Assembly: GCF_022554085.1 (NCBI RefSeq)
Contig: NZ_JAKFYR010000004.1
Coordinates: 62,001-126,000, forward strand
Direction of reading: 5' to 3'
DNA length: 64,000 nt
Origin: Rhodococcus sp. CH91
Lineage (GTDB): Bacteria; Actinomycetota; Actinomycetes; Mycobacteriales; Mycobacteriaceae
The translations under genes were made by a program, and so were the position numbers. Below the pieces are notes generated by a model. That model was not told the DNA's origin and did not search any database. It worked only from the letters and a program-made list of their open reading frames with translations. Each line of letters starts with the position of its first letter. Position 1 is the stretch's first letter. Below, in pieces: positions 53,134 through 61,781 of this stretch.

Positions 53134-54306
53134 GTGAGGGTGGCAATGATGACGCGGGAGTACCCGCCCGAGGTTTACGGCGGTGCCGGCGTCCACGTCA
53201 CCGAACTCGTCGAGCAGCTCCGCCGGCTGGTCGAGGTCGACGTGCACTGCACGGGCACGCCGCGCGACACGGCGTTCGTCCACTCCCCCGATCCCGCACT
53301 GCGCGACGCCAACCCCGCCCTGACGACCCTGTCCGCCGGGCTGCGCATGGCGCACGCCGCGGCCGGAGTCGACGTGGTGCACTCCCACACCTGGTACACG
53401 GGTCTGGCCGGCCATCTCGCGGCCGAACTGCACGACATCCCGCACGTCCTCACCGCGCATTCCCTCGAACCGCGACGACCCTGGAAGGCCGAGCAACTCG
53501 GGGGTGGCTACCGCATCTCGTCCTGGTCCGAACGCAACGCGGTCCGGTACGCCGACGCGATCATCGCGGTCAGCGACGGAATGCGCCTCGATGTGCTCGA
53601 CGCCTATCCCTTCGTCGACCCGGCCCGGGTACATGTGGTGCGCAACGGTATCGACACCGCCGTCTGGCATCCGGGGCCGGCAGCGGACGGGCACGACTCC
53701 GTCGTCACACGGATCGGTCTCGACCCGGACCGCCCGATCGTCGTGTTCGTCGGCCGCATCACCCGCCAGAAGGGCGTGGGCCATCTCATCGCCGCGGCAC
53801 ATCACCTCGATCCCGACATTCAGCTCGTGCTGTGCGCGGGCGCGCCCGACACACCCGAGATCGCGGCCGAGACCGAGCGCGCGGTGGCCGCTCTCCAGGA
53901 CGCACGCGACGGTGTGCACTGGGTACGGGAGATGCTGCCCACCGAGTCGATTCGTGAGCTGCTCTCGGCAGCAACGGTGTTCGTGTGTCCTTCGATCTAC
54001 GAGCCGCTGGGGATCGTCAACCTCGAGGCCATGGCGTGCGAAACGGCGGTCGTGGCGTCGGACGTGGGCGGAATCCCGGAGGTCGTCCAGGACGGGGTGA
54101 CCGGTCGTCTCGTCCACTACGACGCCTTCGACTCCGAGGCCTACGAACGCGCCCTCGCCGAGGCGATCGACGAAGTCGCCAAGGATGTCGAACGGGCCGC
54201 GCGCTGGGGTCGCGCCGGTCGCGACCGCGCGATCTCCGAGTTCTCGTGGGCGCAGATCGCCCGGCAGACCGTAGCCGTCTACCAGGGCGTCATCACGGGG
54301 CACTGA
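53134..54306 (+). CDS. glgM: GT4 alpha-maltose-1-phosphate synthase / glycogen synthase
   Basis: 390 residues. GT-B glycosyltransferase: MMTREYPPEVYGGAGVHVTE at the start (donor loop), HSHTWYTGLAGHLAAELHDI, RNGIDTAVWHPG, VFVGRITRQKGVGHLI and the retaining E-x7-E motif in YEPLGIVNLEAMACE near 287. Uses ADP-glucose, supplied by GlgC, and glucose-1-phosphate to give maltose-1-phosphate for the GlgE pathway; older annotations call it GlgA. Same arrangement as Rv1212c-Rv1213. Confidence 0.92.
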   Translation: MRVAMMTREYPPEVYGGAGVHVTELVEQLRRLVEVDVHCTGTPRDTAFVHSPDPALRDANPALTTLSAGLRMAHAAAGVDVVHSHTWYTGLAGHLAAELHDIPHVLTAHSLEPRRPWKAEQLGGGYRISSWSERNAVRYADAIIAVSDGMRLDVLDAYPFVDPARVHVVRNGIDTAVWHPGPAADGHDSVVTRIGLDPDRPIVVFVGRITRQKGVGHLIAAAHHLDPDIQLVLCAGAPDTPEIAAETERAVAALQDARDGVHWVREMLPTESIRELLSAATVFVCPSIYEPLGIVNLEAMACETAVVASDVGGIPEVVQDGVTGRLVHYDAFDSEAYERALAEAIDEVAKDVERAARWGRAGRDRAISEFSWAQIARQTVAVYQGVITGH

Positions 54307-54312
54307 CCCGCG

Positions 54313-55185
54313 TCATCCCTCGTCGGGTGCGTGCGCAGAGACCGTGTCGTCGCGTTTCCAGACCGAGACCGACACCGAGACCGTCACCTCGAACGGATCC
54401 GGCAGGTCGGCGAGCAACTGCGCCCGCCGGTCGGACGCCAGGTGATGGGCCGACGGACCCATCCCGGCGACGAGAGCCAGCGCGTCGCGCGGCAGCACTG
54501 CCGTGTACCGCACATCCGCCCTTCCGGCGCGGTCGAACCGGCCGGACAGCGCCGAGGACAGACGTTCGGTCTTCCGGTCGTCCACGCTCACCATTCCGGG
54601 CAGCGAGACCAGCTCCCGGAGATGCTCCTGACCGGGTGTGACGACGACGAGCACACCTCCCGGCACGAGGACGCGGTGACTCTCGGCCGCGTTGCGGGGC
54701 GCGAAGACCGACAGCACATGCGTCAGGGACCCCGAGCGCACGGGCAGTCGCTGCCACGCATCGGCGAGGATCGCGCCCGCACGGGGATGACTGCGAGCGA
54801 TACGGCGCACCGCCGGTTTGGAGACGTCGAGACCGATGCCCCGCGCCGCCGGGATCGCGTCGAGCACGGAGGCGAGATACTGCCCGGTGCCCGCACCGAC
54901 TTCGAGAATGCGCGCGGACGGACCGGAGACGGTGTCCGCACACGCGTCGGCCACGGCACGGCGGATGGGGTCGTAGTGTCCGGCACCGAGGAATTCGGCG
55001 CGGGCAGCGATCATCTCGGCGGTGTCCCCGGTGAACGGGGTCGAACCGCCGGCGAGCAGTGAGACATAACCCTGGCGTGCGACGTCGAAGCTGTGCCCGC
55101 GGTCGCACATCACGACCCGGTCGTCGAGGTCGAGGGAGGACTCGCAATGAGGGCACGCGAGCAGATCGATCACGTCCGCGAGCAT
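54313..55185 (-). CDS. RlmA-type 23S rRNA (guanine-N1)-methyltransferase-like protein
   Basis: 290 residues. The N-terminal zinc ribbon LLACPHCESSLDLDDRVVMC then DRGHSFDVARQGYVSLL is typical of RlmA/TlrB, with a SAM-binding domain (ARILEVGAGTGQYLASVLDA near 92; IGLDVSKPAVRRIARSHP). Relatives methylate G745 or G748 of 23S rRNA; the latter can give tylosin resistance. Which guanine is used cannot be told. ATG 55185 with GGGGGAGG 4 nt upstream. Convergent with glgM, 6-nt gap. Confidence 0.85.
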   Translation of the reverse strand: MLADVIDLLACPHCESSLDLDDRVVMCDRGHSFDVARQGYVSLLAGGSTPFTGDTAEMIAARAEFLGAGHYDPIRRAVADACADTVSGPSARILEVGAGTGQYLASVLDAIPAARGIGLDVSKPAVRRIARSHPRAGAILADAWQRLPVRSGSLTHVLSVFAPRNAAESHRVLVPGGVLVVVTPGQEHLRELVSLPGMVSVDDRKTERLSSALSGRFDRAGRADVRYTAVLPRDALALVAGMGPSAHHLASDRRAQLLADLPDPFEVTVSVSVSVWKRDDTVSAHAPDEG

Positions 55186-55233
55186 CGCGCCTCCCCCGGA
55201 GTATGTGGCAGGCGGTGTCCGGGCCGCTGCGCA

Positions 55234-55290
55234 CTCAGGACGGCACCGGGCCCCGCGCACCGGAGAGCGCGGGGCCCGGAGTGCCCTGAG
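55234..55290 (-). terminator. Strong hairpin after the DUF3117 gene
   Basis: GGGCCCCGCGC (55248-55258) pairs perfectly with GCGCGGGGCCC (55267-55277), extended by GGCAC/GTGCC and CTCAGG/CCTGAG, starting 10 nt after the stop codon at 55300. No T-tract. Confidence 0.8.
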
Positions 55291-55299
55291 AGGGGCCGA

Positions 55300-55467
55300 T
55301 CAGCTGGTGACACTCTTGAGTTCGTCGCCGAGTGCCGCAGCCTCTTCCGGCGTGAGCTCGACGACCAGACGTCCGCCGCCCTCGAGTGGAACCCTCATGA
55401 CGATTCCTCGTCCCTCTTTGGTTGCTTCGAGGGGACCGTCCCCGGTCCGGGGCTTCATGGCCGCCAT
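55300..55467 (-). CDS. DUF3117 small conserved protein (Rv1211-like)
   Basis: 55 residues: MAAMKPRTGDGPLEATKEGR, then GIVMRVPLEGGGRLVVELTP and EEAAALGDELKSVTS. Almost identical to the M. tuberculosis Rv1211 product from memory and present across actinobacteria. ATG 55467 is chosen to match that start; an ATG 9 nt further in is also possible. Function unknown. Own hairpin terminator downstream. Confidence 0.9.
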   Translation of the reverse strand: MAAMKPRTGDGPLEATKEGRGIVMRVPLEGGGRLVVELTPEEAAALGDELKSVTS

Positions 55468-55573
55468 CCTCTGCTCCCTCCAAATCTGCACCCGACCGCC
55501 GGGCGCGTGGGTTACCGTGTGGTTGCATCGCCGTTCGCGGCGACGCGCACCGTCTCATTCTTCCCTATCCGGA

Positions 55574-56188
55574 TTACGGCCGCGTAGCTGACTCCTGGGT
55601 AAGGGCCTGCTCCGGGCCGTCCGACACGGGCGGAACCCAGCACGAGGCCAGGTGATCGTCGACCATTCCGGTGGCCTGCATCAGCGCATATGCAGTGGTA
55701 GGGCCCACAAATCGGAAGCCGAGCCGCTTGAGCTCACGTGCCATCGACGTGGACTCCTGCGTCACCGCAGGAACCGACTCGACGGTCTCCCGGCGTTGCG
55801 CGCGTCGTGGGGGTGCGAACGACCACAACAGGCTGTCGAGGTCGGTGGGGAGCGCGAGCACGGCCCGCGCGTTCGCGATCACCGCGTCGATCTTGCGGCG
55901 GTTGCGCACGATGCCGGCGTCGGTGAGCAAACGCTCGACGTCGGCCTCCGTGAAGCGGGCCACCGCGTCCACGTCGAACCCGCGGAAGGCTGCCCGGAAG
56001 GCGTCCCGCTTGCGCAGGATCGTCAGCCACGACAGGCCCGACTGGAATGCTTCGAGGGACAGTCGCTCGAACATCTCGTCGCGCCCGTGCAGCGGGCGCC
56101 CCCACTCGTAATCGTGATAGCCGCGGTAGAGCGACGAGCCGGGACCGTCCACCGCCCACGGGCACCGCACACGGCCGTCGTCGGTCAT
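55574..56188 (-). CDS. tag: DNA-3-methyladenine glycosylase I
   Basis: 204 residues. Removes 3-methyladenine from alkylated DNA. Zinc-snap ligand Cys in RVRCPWAVDG at the N-terminus, YHDYEWGRPLHGRDEMFERL, FQSGLSWLTILRKRDAFRAA, GIVRNRRKIDAVIANARAV, then FRFVGPTTAYALMQATGMVDDH with the later Cys (ASCW). Same place as Rv1210 (tagA). The start overlaps the end of the DivIVA-like gene (ATGA). Confidence 0.93.
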   Translation of the reverse strand: MTDDGRVRCPWAVDGPGSSLYRGYHDYEWGRPLHGRDEMFERLSLEAFQSGLSWLTILRKRDAFRAAFRGFDVDAVARFTEADVERLLTDAGIVRNRRKIDAVIANARAVLALPTDLDSLLWSFAPPRRAQRRETVESVPAVTQESTSMARELKRLGFRFVGPTTAYALMQATGMVDDHLASCWVPPVSDGPEQALTQESATRP

Positions 56189-56619
56189 CGGGGCTCCCCA
56201 CCGGTGCCGGACGGATCCGCCGAGGCGGGGCCCGGGACGTCCCGCGTCTCGAATCTCTCGGTCGGCGGCTCACCGGCGGGGTGCGCTCCCGCCGGATCTC
56301 CGGCGGCCCGCGCCGCGGCCGGCTCGCCGGTGGCCTGAGCTTCGGCCTCGGCGAGCCGGCCGCGCAGATCGTCGACCTCGCGAGCGAGACGATCGAGCGC
56401 CCAGTCGACCTCGCTCATCTTGTAACCCCGCCAGGTCTGCTGGAATCGCAGGTCGCGGATGTCCGTTCCCGTGACGTCCGAGGCGGGCAACACCGTGACC
56501 GTGGTCCCCGGCGGCAGCGGTGCCAAGGTCTCACCACGTCCGAAGACGGCGCTCGCGACGAAGAACAGCACGGCGGCGACAGCCGCCATCACGAGCACGT
56601 ACAGCAGAACCGTGAGCAT
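56185..56619 (-). CDS. DivIVA-domain membrane protein (Rv1209-like)
   Basis: 144 residues. One N-terminal transmembrane helix (LLYVLVMAAVAAVLFFVASA), then a DivIVA-type segment ATDVT-like: VTGTDIRDLRFQQTWRGYKM then SEVDWALDRLAREVDDLRGR, ending in a short coiled coil, and an Ala/Pro/Glu-rich tail. DivIVA modules mark poles or curved membrane in actinobacteria. Coupled to tag by a 4-nt overlap. Confidence 0.8.
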   Translation of the reverse strand: MLTVLLYVLVMAAVAAVLFFVASAVFGRGETLAPLPPGTTVTVLPASDVTGTDIRDLRFQQTWRGYKMSEVDWALDRLAREVDDLRGRLAEAEAQATGEPAAARAAGDPAGAHPAGEPPTERFETRDVPGPASADPSGTGGEPR

Positions 56620-56666
56620 GCTCCGATCTTGGCACGGATCACCGACACCGGGGCCGGTGAGCAGCC

Positions 56667-57584
56667 TCAGCCGGTGACGGTCACCATCGGCGGACGGTCC
56701 GTGAGGTCGACGGCGGTGTCGAACGGAACGAACGCATCGCCGTCCACCAGGAACTGGGTCAGCGGGGCCCCGGAATCGGGAATCCCGCAGCGGGCCAGCA
56801 TCGTGCCCACGATCTGCCGGCTCATGGCACCGAGTTCGGACAGCGGGCGGTTGCGATGCTTGCGGACACCGAGATTGACCTGAGCGATCGCATGGAGACC
56901 GAACCGCTCGTAGGTGTCGAGCAGCAAGCCGATCTCCACCCCGTAACCGGGAGCGAACGGAACGGACTGCAGCAGTTCCCGGGTACCCGCGTACTCACCG
57001 CCGAGCGGTTGCAGAACGCACGTCAACTCCGGTCGCAACGCCGCGAGCAGAGGGCGCGCGACGAGTTCGGTGACCCGTCCGCCGCCGTGCGCGTCCTCGC
57101 TGCCGGCGGTACGCAACGGACGGCGGTAGTAACCCTTGACGAGGTGGACCCCGTCGCCGAGCAGCAACGGCCCGAGCAGTTTCGGCACGAATGCCGGATC
57201 CGGGTCGATGAGATCGGAGTCGACGAACGCGATGAGGTCTCCGGAGGTCGCCGCGAGCGACCGCCACAGCACCTCCCCCTTGCCGGGGACCGGCTCGATC
57301 CCCGGGACCGCCTCCTCACGGGAGAGGACACGCGCCCCGGCCGCATGCGCCCGCGCCGCGGTGTCGTCGGTCGATCCCGAGTCGAGCACCACGAGTTCGT
57401 CCACGAGACCACCGAGCAGGGGCCGGATCGTGTCGATCACTCCCGCGACGGTGCCCTCCTCGTTCAGGGCGGGAAGCACGACGGTCACGGTGCGACCGGC
57501 CTTCGCCCGCTCGAGTTCGCCGATCGTCCAGGACGGCCGATCCCAGCTGTTCGCCTCGCTCCAGGTGCGGGCCGGTGCGCTCAT
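56667..57584 (-). CDS. gpgS: Glucosyl-3-phosphoglycerate synthase
   Basis: 305 residues. First step of methylglucose lipopolysaccharide synthesis: transfers glucose from a nucleotide sugar to 3-phosphoglycerate. GT-A fold: VVLPALNEEGTVAGVID near 35, VLDSGSTDDTAARAHAAGA, LIAFVDSDLIDPDPAFV with the D-S-D metal motif near 117, KGYYRRPL, LQPLGGEYAGTRELL and GYGVEIGLLLDTYERFGL with the conserved HRNRPL. Matches Rv1208. The ATG overlaps the folP2 stop (ATGA). Confidence 0.93.
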   Translation of the reverse strand: MSAPARTWSEANSWDRPSWTIGELERAKAGRTVTVVLPALNEEGTVAGVIDTIRPLLGGLVDELVVLDSGSTDDTAARAHAAGARVLSREEAVPGIEPVPGKGEVLWRSLAATSGDLIAFVDSDLIDPDPAFVPKLLGPLLLGDGVHLVKGYYRRPLRTAGSEDAHGGGRVTELVARPLLAALRPELTCVLQPLGGEYAGTRELLQSVPFAPGYGVEIGLLLDTYERFGLHAIAQVNLGVRKHRNRPLSELGAMSRQIVGTMLARCGIPDSGAPLTQFLVDGDAFVPFDTAVDLTDRPPMVTVTG

Positions 57585-58501
57585 GCCAGCCCCCTCACGG
57601 TGCGGGCGGGCGGGCGGGTGCCCGCGATCGCCGCCACCATGTCGACCACCCGACGAGTGGCCGCCACCTCGTGTACCCGGAACATCCGTGCGCCCGCCGC
57701 TGCGGCCAATGCTGTCGCTGCCAATGTGCCCTCCAACCGGTCGGCGAGTTCGACCCCCAGAGTCTCACCCACGAAGTCCTTGTTGCTCAGCGCCATCAGC
57801 ACAGGCCACCCGCTTTTTACAAGAACGTCCACGTGCCGCAACAGAGCGAGCCCGTGATGGGTGTTCTTTCCGAAATCGTGGGTCGGATCGATGAGGATCG
57901 AGTCGCTCGCCACCCCGGCGCGCGCCGCGGCATCGGCAGCCGCGACGACCTCCTCCACGACGTCGTCGACGATGTTCCGGTAGCGCACCCGATGCGGCCG
58001 GGTACGGGGGACGGCACCTCCGGTGTGGGAGCAGACGATGCCCGCGCCGAGTTCGGCGGCGACCGCGACGAGGCCGGGATCGGCACCGGCCCACGTGTCG
58101 TTGATCAGATCGGCGCCTTCACCCACCGCGCGCCGGGCGACCTCGCTGCGCCAGGTGTCCACGCTGACGAGAACGTCCGGATACCGCTCCCGGATGGCCG
58201 CGACGAACGGCACGACACGGCGGATCTCCTCGTCACTGTCGACCACCTCGCCGGGACCGGCCTTCACCCCGCCGATGTCCACGATGTCCGCACCCTCGGC
58301 CACCGCACGGTCGACCGCGGCGAGTGCGGCGGCGTCCTCGAAGGTCGCGCCCCGGTCGTAGAACGAGTCGGGTGTGCGGTTGACGATGGCCATGACGAGC
58401 GCCCGGTCGGTCGCGACGGGACGTCCGCACAGCGTGGACGGTGCCGGACCCGGACGGGTCACAGGGGTGGGCTCGTGGACGTCGGTCGCGGGGCCGCTCA
58501 T
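57581..58501 (-). CDS. folP2: FolP2-type dihydropteroate-synthase homologue
   Basis: 306 residues. Pterin-binding TIM barrel: VMAIVNRTPDSFYDRGATFE (about 36-55), ADIVDIGGVKAGPGEVV, SVDTWRSEVARRAVGEGADL, IDPTHDFGKNTHHGLALLRH, RMFRVHEVAATRRVVDMVAA. The D-R-G-A-T-F loop is the FolP2 form; the M. leprae and M. tuberculosis FolP2 proteins are reported to lack DHPS activity, and the coupling to gpgS suggests a role in methylglucose lipopolysaccharide metabolism. That role is inference. Confidence 0.88.
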   Translation of the reverse strand: MSGPATDVHEPTPVTRPGPAPSTLCGRPVATDRALVMAIVNRTPDSFYDRGATFEDAAALAAVDRAVAEGADIVDIGGVKAGPGEVVDSDEEIRRVVPFVAAIRERYPDVLVSVDTWRSEVARRAVGEGADLINDTWAGADPGLVAVAAELGAGIVCSHTGGAVPRTRPHRVRYRNIVDDVVEEVVAAADAAARAGVASDSILIDPTHDFGKNTHHGLALLRHVDVLVKSGWPVLMALSNKDFVGETLGVELADRLEGTLAATALAAAAGARMFRVHEVAATRRVVDMVAAIAGTRPPARTVRGLA

Positions 58502-58519
58502 GGTCCCATCCTGACATGT

Positions 58520-60307
58520 TCAGCGGCCGGGCAATTCACCCCGCGCGACGCCGTCGACGTATCCGTCGAAGATCGGCCGGTAACCTTCGCCGCGACTCGC
58601 GAGTACGTACAGGTCGTCCTCACCGGTCTCGGAGTATCCCTGCTTGCGCAGTTCGACTTTCCGGCTCTTGAAGGTCGTCGTGTACTCGAGCTCCTCGACG
58701 ATGCGGACGAAGAGCGGTACGGCGTAGTCGGGCAACGCGCTGTGCAGGGTCTTCGCCAGTGCCGCGCCGTCGAGTTCGACACCCTCCTTCAGCGTGACCG
58801 CGGCCATCCCGGCACGCCCGTCGGCGCCCTCGATCTCGACGCCGTAGACGACGACCTCGGCGACCGTCTCGTGCGACGAGACAGCGGCCTCGACCTGCGT
58901 GGTGGCGACGTTTTCTCCCTTCCAGCGGAAGGTGTCGCCGAGACGGTCGACGAAGGCGACATGCATGTAGCCCTGGTGGCGGACGAGGTCGCCGGTGTCG
59001 AACCACACGTCCCCGTCGGAGAACGCATCGCGCAGCAACTTCTTCTCCGTCGCCTCGGGATCTGTGTAACCGTCGAAGGGCGCGCGGGAGGTGACCTTCG
59101 CGAGCAGCAGGCCCACCTCGCCGCGACGGACCTTGCGCAATCGGCCGTCCTCGCCCCGGACGGCCTGCCCGGAGTCCGGGTCGTATTCGACGACGGCGTA
59201 GGGCAGCGGGCAGATCCCGGCCGTGCGCTTCTGGTCGAGCGCGTTGATGAAGGCGATGTTGCACTCGCTGGCGCCGTAGAACTCCGCGACGCGGTCGATA
59301 CCGAAACGTTCGGTGAATTCGTCCCACAGTTCGGCGCGCAGACCGTTGCCCACGGCGAGACGGATGCCGCGGCGGTCGTCGTCCTCGCGTACCGGCTGGT
59401 TGAGCAGATAACGGCAGATCTCGCCGATGTAGATGAATGCGGTCGCGCCGTTGTTCTGCGCATCGTCCCAGAAGTTGGATGCCGAGAACTTCCGGCCGAG
59501 CGCGAAGCCGGCGCCCGCGGCGAGCACGGACGACAACGCGACCGTGAGGGCGTTGTTGTGGTAGAGCGGCAGGCAGCAGTACAGGACGTCGTCGCGACGT
59601 AGGCGCACGCCGAGGCTGCCGAGTCCCGACATGGACTTCAGCCACCGGAAGTGGGTCATCCGGCTGGCCTTCGGCAGGCCCGTCGTGCCGGACGTGAAGA
59701 TGTAGTAGGCGGTCTCGGAGGCCCGCAGTTCCGCAGTGACGGCGGGATCCGACGAGTCGGCGTCACGGGCGAGGGCGTCGAGTTCCTCGAGGCGCAGTAC
59801 CGTTCCCGCCTGCGGTTCTCCACCGAGGGATCGGACCGCGTCCTCGCATTCCTCCCCGACCACCAGAACGGTGCTGTCCAGCAGCGACAGGCTGTGTTCG
59901 AGTACCTCGCCGCGCTGGTTGACGTTGAGCATTCCGGCTGCCGCGCCGAGTTTGACCGTTGCCAGTGCGAGCAGCAGCGTCTCGGGCCTGTTGCCCATGA
60001 GGATGCCGACGACGTCGCCGGTCCGCACGCCCCGATCGGCGAGCACCGAGGCGTACCGGTTGACCCGGGCGTTGGCCTCGCCGTAACTCAGGGAATCGCC
60101 GTCGAAGCGCAGGAAGAGCCGCTCGGGATGCCGTTCGGCGAGCTTTTGGAAGACCGATCCGATCGTCTCGCGAGCGTGCGGCTTCCTGGTCATCCCGGCC
60201 GCACCGCGCAGCACGATGGGGAGGTCGGCAGCCATCCGGGGCAGTTTCGACACGAGCCCGGGCAGGGACACGACGGGGGCACTGTCTCGAGTGGATCGAG
60301 TGGTCAC
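58520..60307 (-). CDS. fadD6: Long-chain acyl-CoA synthetase (FadD6-like)
   Basis: 595 residues. FATP/VLACS-type acyl-CoA ligase. P-loop YYIFTSGTTGLPKASRMTHF (near 200), LYCCLPLYHNNALTV, YGASECNIAFINALD, WFDTGDLVRHQGYMHVAFVD then RLGDTFRWKGENVATTQVEA, ending with the C-terminal lid YTTTFKSRKVELRKQGY, whose Lys completes the active site. All parts missing from the short ligase at 728-1786 are present here. GTG 60307 with GAGGAA 6-7 nt upstream. Position matches Rv1206. Confidence 0.92.
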   Translation of the reverse strand: MTTRSTRDSAPVVSLPGLVSKLPRMAADLPIVLRGAAGMTRKPHARETIGSVFQKLAERHPERLFLRFDGDSLSYGEANARVNRYASVLADRGVRTGDVVGILMGNRPETLLLALATVKLGAAAGMLNVNQRGEVLEHSLSLLDSTVLVVGEECEDAVRSLGGEPQAGTVLRLEELDALARDADSSDPAVTAELRASETAYYIFTSGTTGLPKASRMTHFRWLKSMSGLGSLGVRLRRDDVLYCCLPLYHNNALTVALSSVLAAGAGFALGRKFSASNFWDDAQNNGATAFIYIGEICRYLLNQPVREDDDRRGIRLAVGNGLRAELWDEFTERFGIDRVAEFYGASECNIAFINALDQKRTAGICPLPYAVVEYDPDSGQAVRGEDGRLRKVRRGEVGLLLAKVTSRAPFDGYTDPEATEKKLLRDAFSDGDVWFDTGDLVRHQGYMHVAFVDRLGDTFRWKGENVATTQVEAAVSSHETVAEVVVYGVEIEGADGRAGMAAVTLKEGVELDGAALAKTLHSALPDYAVPLFVRIVEELEYTTTFKSRKVELRKQGYSETGEDDLYVLASRGEGYRPIFDGYVDGVARGELPGR

Positions 60308-60413
60308 TTCGGCTTCCTCACGGCGACGTCGGGGAACGGCGGGTTCGGCGAAACCCACGGTGTTCCCCCGAACTTACCGAAGAGTAGATAAGACTGCGGT
60401 AAAAGCGGAACCC

Positions 60414-60974
60414 TCAGACCTTTGCATACGGCGCGGCGCAGCGGTCGAGTGCGGCGCCGAGCTCGGTGGTGACCGCGAGACCGTCGAGCGCGCGGCGCGC
60501 CACGAAGCCCGTGTCGACCATCGACTCGAGCCACGCGAGCAGACCGTCGAAGTGACCGACCGGGTCGAGCAGCACGACGGGCTTCTCATGCATACCGAGA
60601 TACCCCGCGGTCCACGTCTCGAACAACTCCTCGAGAGTTCCGATTCCACCGGGCAGTGTGAGGAACGCGTCGGCGCGATCCTCCATGATGCGCTTGCGCT
60701 CGCGCATGGTCTCCGTGACGATCAGCTCGTCGGCGTCGACGTCCGCGACCTCCCGGTGCACGAGTGCCTTGGGGATGACACCGATCGTGCGCGCGCCGGC
60801 CGCCCGGGCCGCCTCGGCGATCGCACCCATCATCGACACGTTGCCGCCACCGGAGACCAGCTGCCAGCCCCGTCGGCCGATCTCGGTGCCCACCGCGGAC
60901 GCGAGTTCGAGGAACTGTGCCTCCACAGGACCCGACGCGCAGTACACACACACCGTCAGCGGTTCGGTCACCAT
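60414..60974 (-). CDS. LOG-family protein 1 (cytokinin riboside 5'-monophosphate phosphoribohydrolase type)
   Basis: 186 residues. Typical short LOG protein: VCVYCASGPVEAQFLELA, LVSGGGNVSMMGAIAEAARA, VIPKALVHREV, and the signature FLTLPGGIGTLEELFETWT (P-G-G-x-G-T-x-x-E near 105). LOG enzymes cleave N6-modified AMP to the free base and ribose-5-phosphate; M. tuberculosis Rv1205 is a LOG enzyme. ATG 60974 with GGAGG upstream; it overlaps the preceding LOG gene by 7 nt. Confidence 0.88.
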   Translation of the reverse strand: MVTEPLTVCVYCASGPVEAQFLELASAVGTEIGRRGWQLVSGGGNVSMMGAIAEAARAAGARTIGVIPKALVHREVADVDADELIVTETMRERKRIMEDRADAFLTLPGGIGTLEELFETWTAGYLGMHEKPVVLLDPVGHFDGLLAWLESMVDTGFVARRALDGLAVTTELGAALDRCAAPYAKV

Positions 60975-61768
60975 CCACCCTCCTGGCCGTACAGTTCGTT
61001 CTCGTCTTCGCCCCGATGAGCCTCGAGGATGATGTCCACGGTCTCCTCGACGCTGTCGGTGACGAACAGCAGATCCAGATCGCCGGGCGAGATCTTGCCG
61101 CCCCGGACGAGGGTGTCGCGCAGCCATCCCACCAGGCCGCTCCAGTACTCGGAACCGAACAGCACGATCGGGAACTGCGTGATCTTCCGGGTCTGCACGA
61201 GGGTCAAGGCTTCGAACAACTCGTCGAGAGTACCGAAACCACCCGGCAGGCAGACGAACGCCTGCGAGTACTTCACGAACATCGTCTTGCGCGCGAAGAA
61301 GTACCGGAAGTTGAGTCCCAGATCGACCCACTCGTTGAGCCCCTGTTCGAGCGGCAGCTCGATCCCCAGACCCACCGAGAATCCCCCGGCCTCGCTCGCG
61401 CCCCGGTTCGCCGCCTCCATCGCGCCCGGACCACCACCGGTGACGACGGCATAACCGGCGGCGACGAGCGCGGCCCCGAGTTCGCGGCCGATCTCGTATT
61501 CGGGATCACCGGCCGGAGTGCGCGCCGACCCGAAGACCGCCACCGCGCGGGGCATCTCGGCGAGAGCACCGAAACCTTCGACGAACTCGCTCTGGATCCG
61601 GAGGACCCGCCACGGATCGGTGTGCACCCAGTCGGACGGCCCACGACGATCGAGCAACCGCTGATCCATCGTCGTCACCTCACGGGCCAGCTCACCGCGC
61701 AGCTGCACCGGTCCGCGCTGCACGATCTCGCGGCGGGAACCGCCGTCGGAGGACTTCTCGCCGGACAT
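60968..61768 (-). CDS. LOG-family protein 2 (TIGR00730, longer form)
   Basis: 266 residues. An N-terminal extension of about 75 residues (DWVHTDPWRVLRIQSEFVEG) precedes the LOG fold: AVFGSARTPAGDPEYEIGRE, YAVVTGGGPGAMEAANRGAS, FRYFFARKTMFVKYSQAFVC, then LPGGFGTLDELFEALTLVQT with the P-G-G-x-G-T-x-x-E motif. Probably also a nucleotide phosphoribohydrolase, acting on a different nucleotide. Its -10 box TAGCCT is embedded in the dapE stop codon region. Overlaps LOG protein 1. Confidence 0.88.
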   Translation of the reverse strand: MSGEKSSDGGSRREIVQRGPVQLRGELAREVTTMDQRLLDRRGPSDWVHTDPWRVLRIQSEFVEGFGALAEMPRAVAVFGSARTPAGDPEYEIGRELGAALVAAGYAVVTGGGPGAMEAANRGASEAGGFSVGLGIELPLEQGLNEWVDLGLNFRYFFARKTMFVKYSQAFVCLPGGFGTLDELFEALTLVQTRKITQFPIVLFGSEYWSGLVGWLRDTLVRGGKISPGDLDLLFVTDSVEETVDIILEAHRGEDENELYGQEGGW

Positions 61769-61775
61769 GGCGGTC

Positions 61776-61781
61776 AGGCTA
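61776..61781 (-). promoter_or_regulatory. -10 box of the LOG pair, overlapping the dapE stop
   Basis: TAGCCT on the minus strand, 7 nt before the ATG at 61768. Its first three bases are the dapE stop TAG. Confidence 0.5.
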
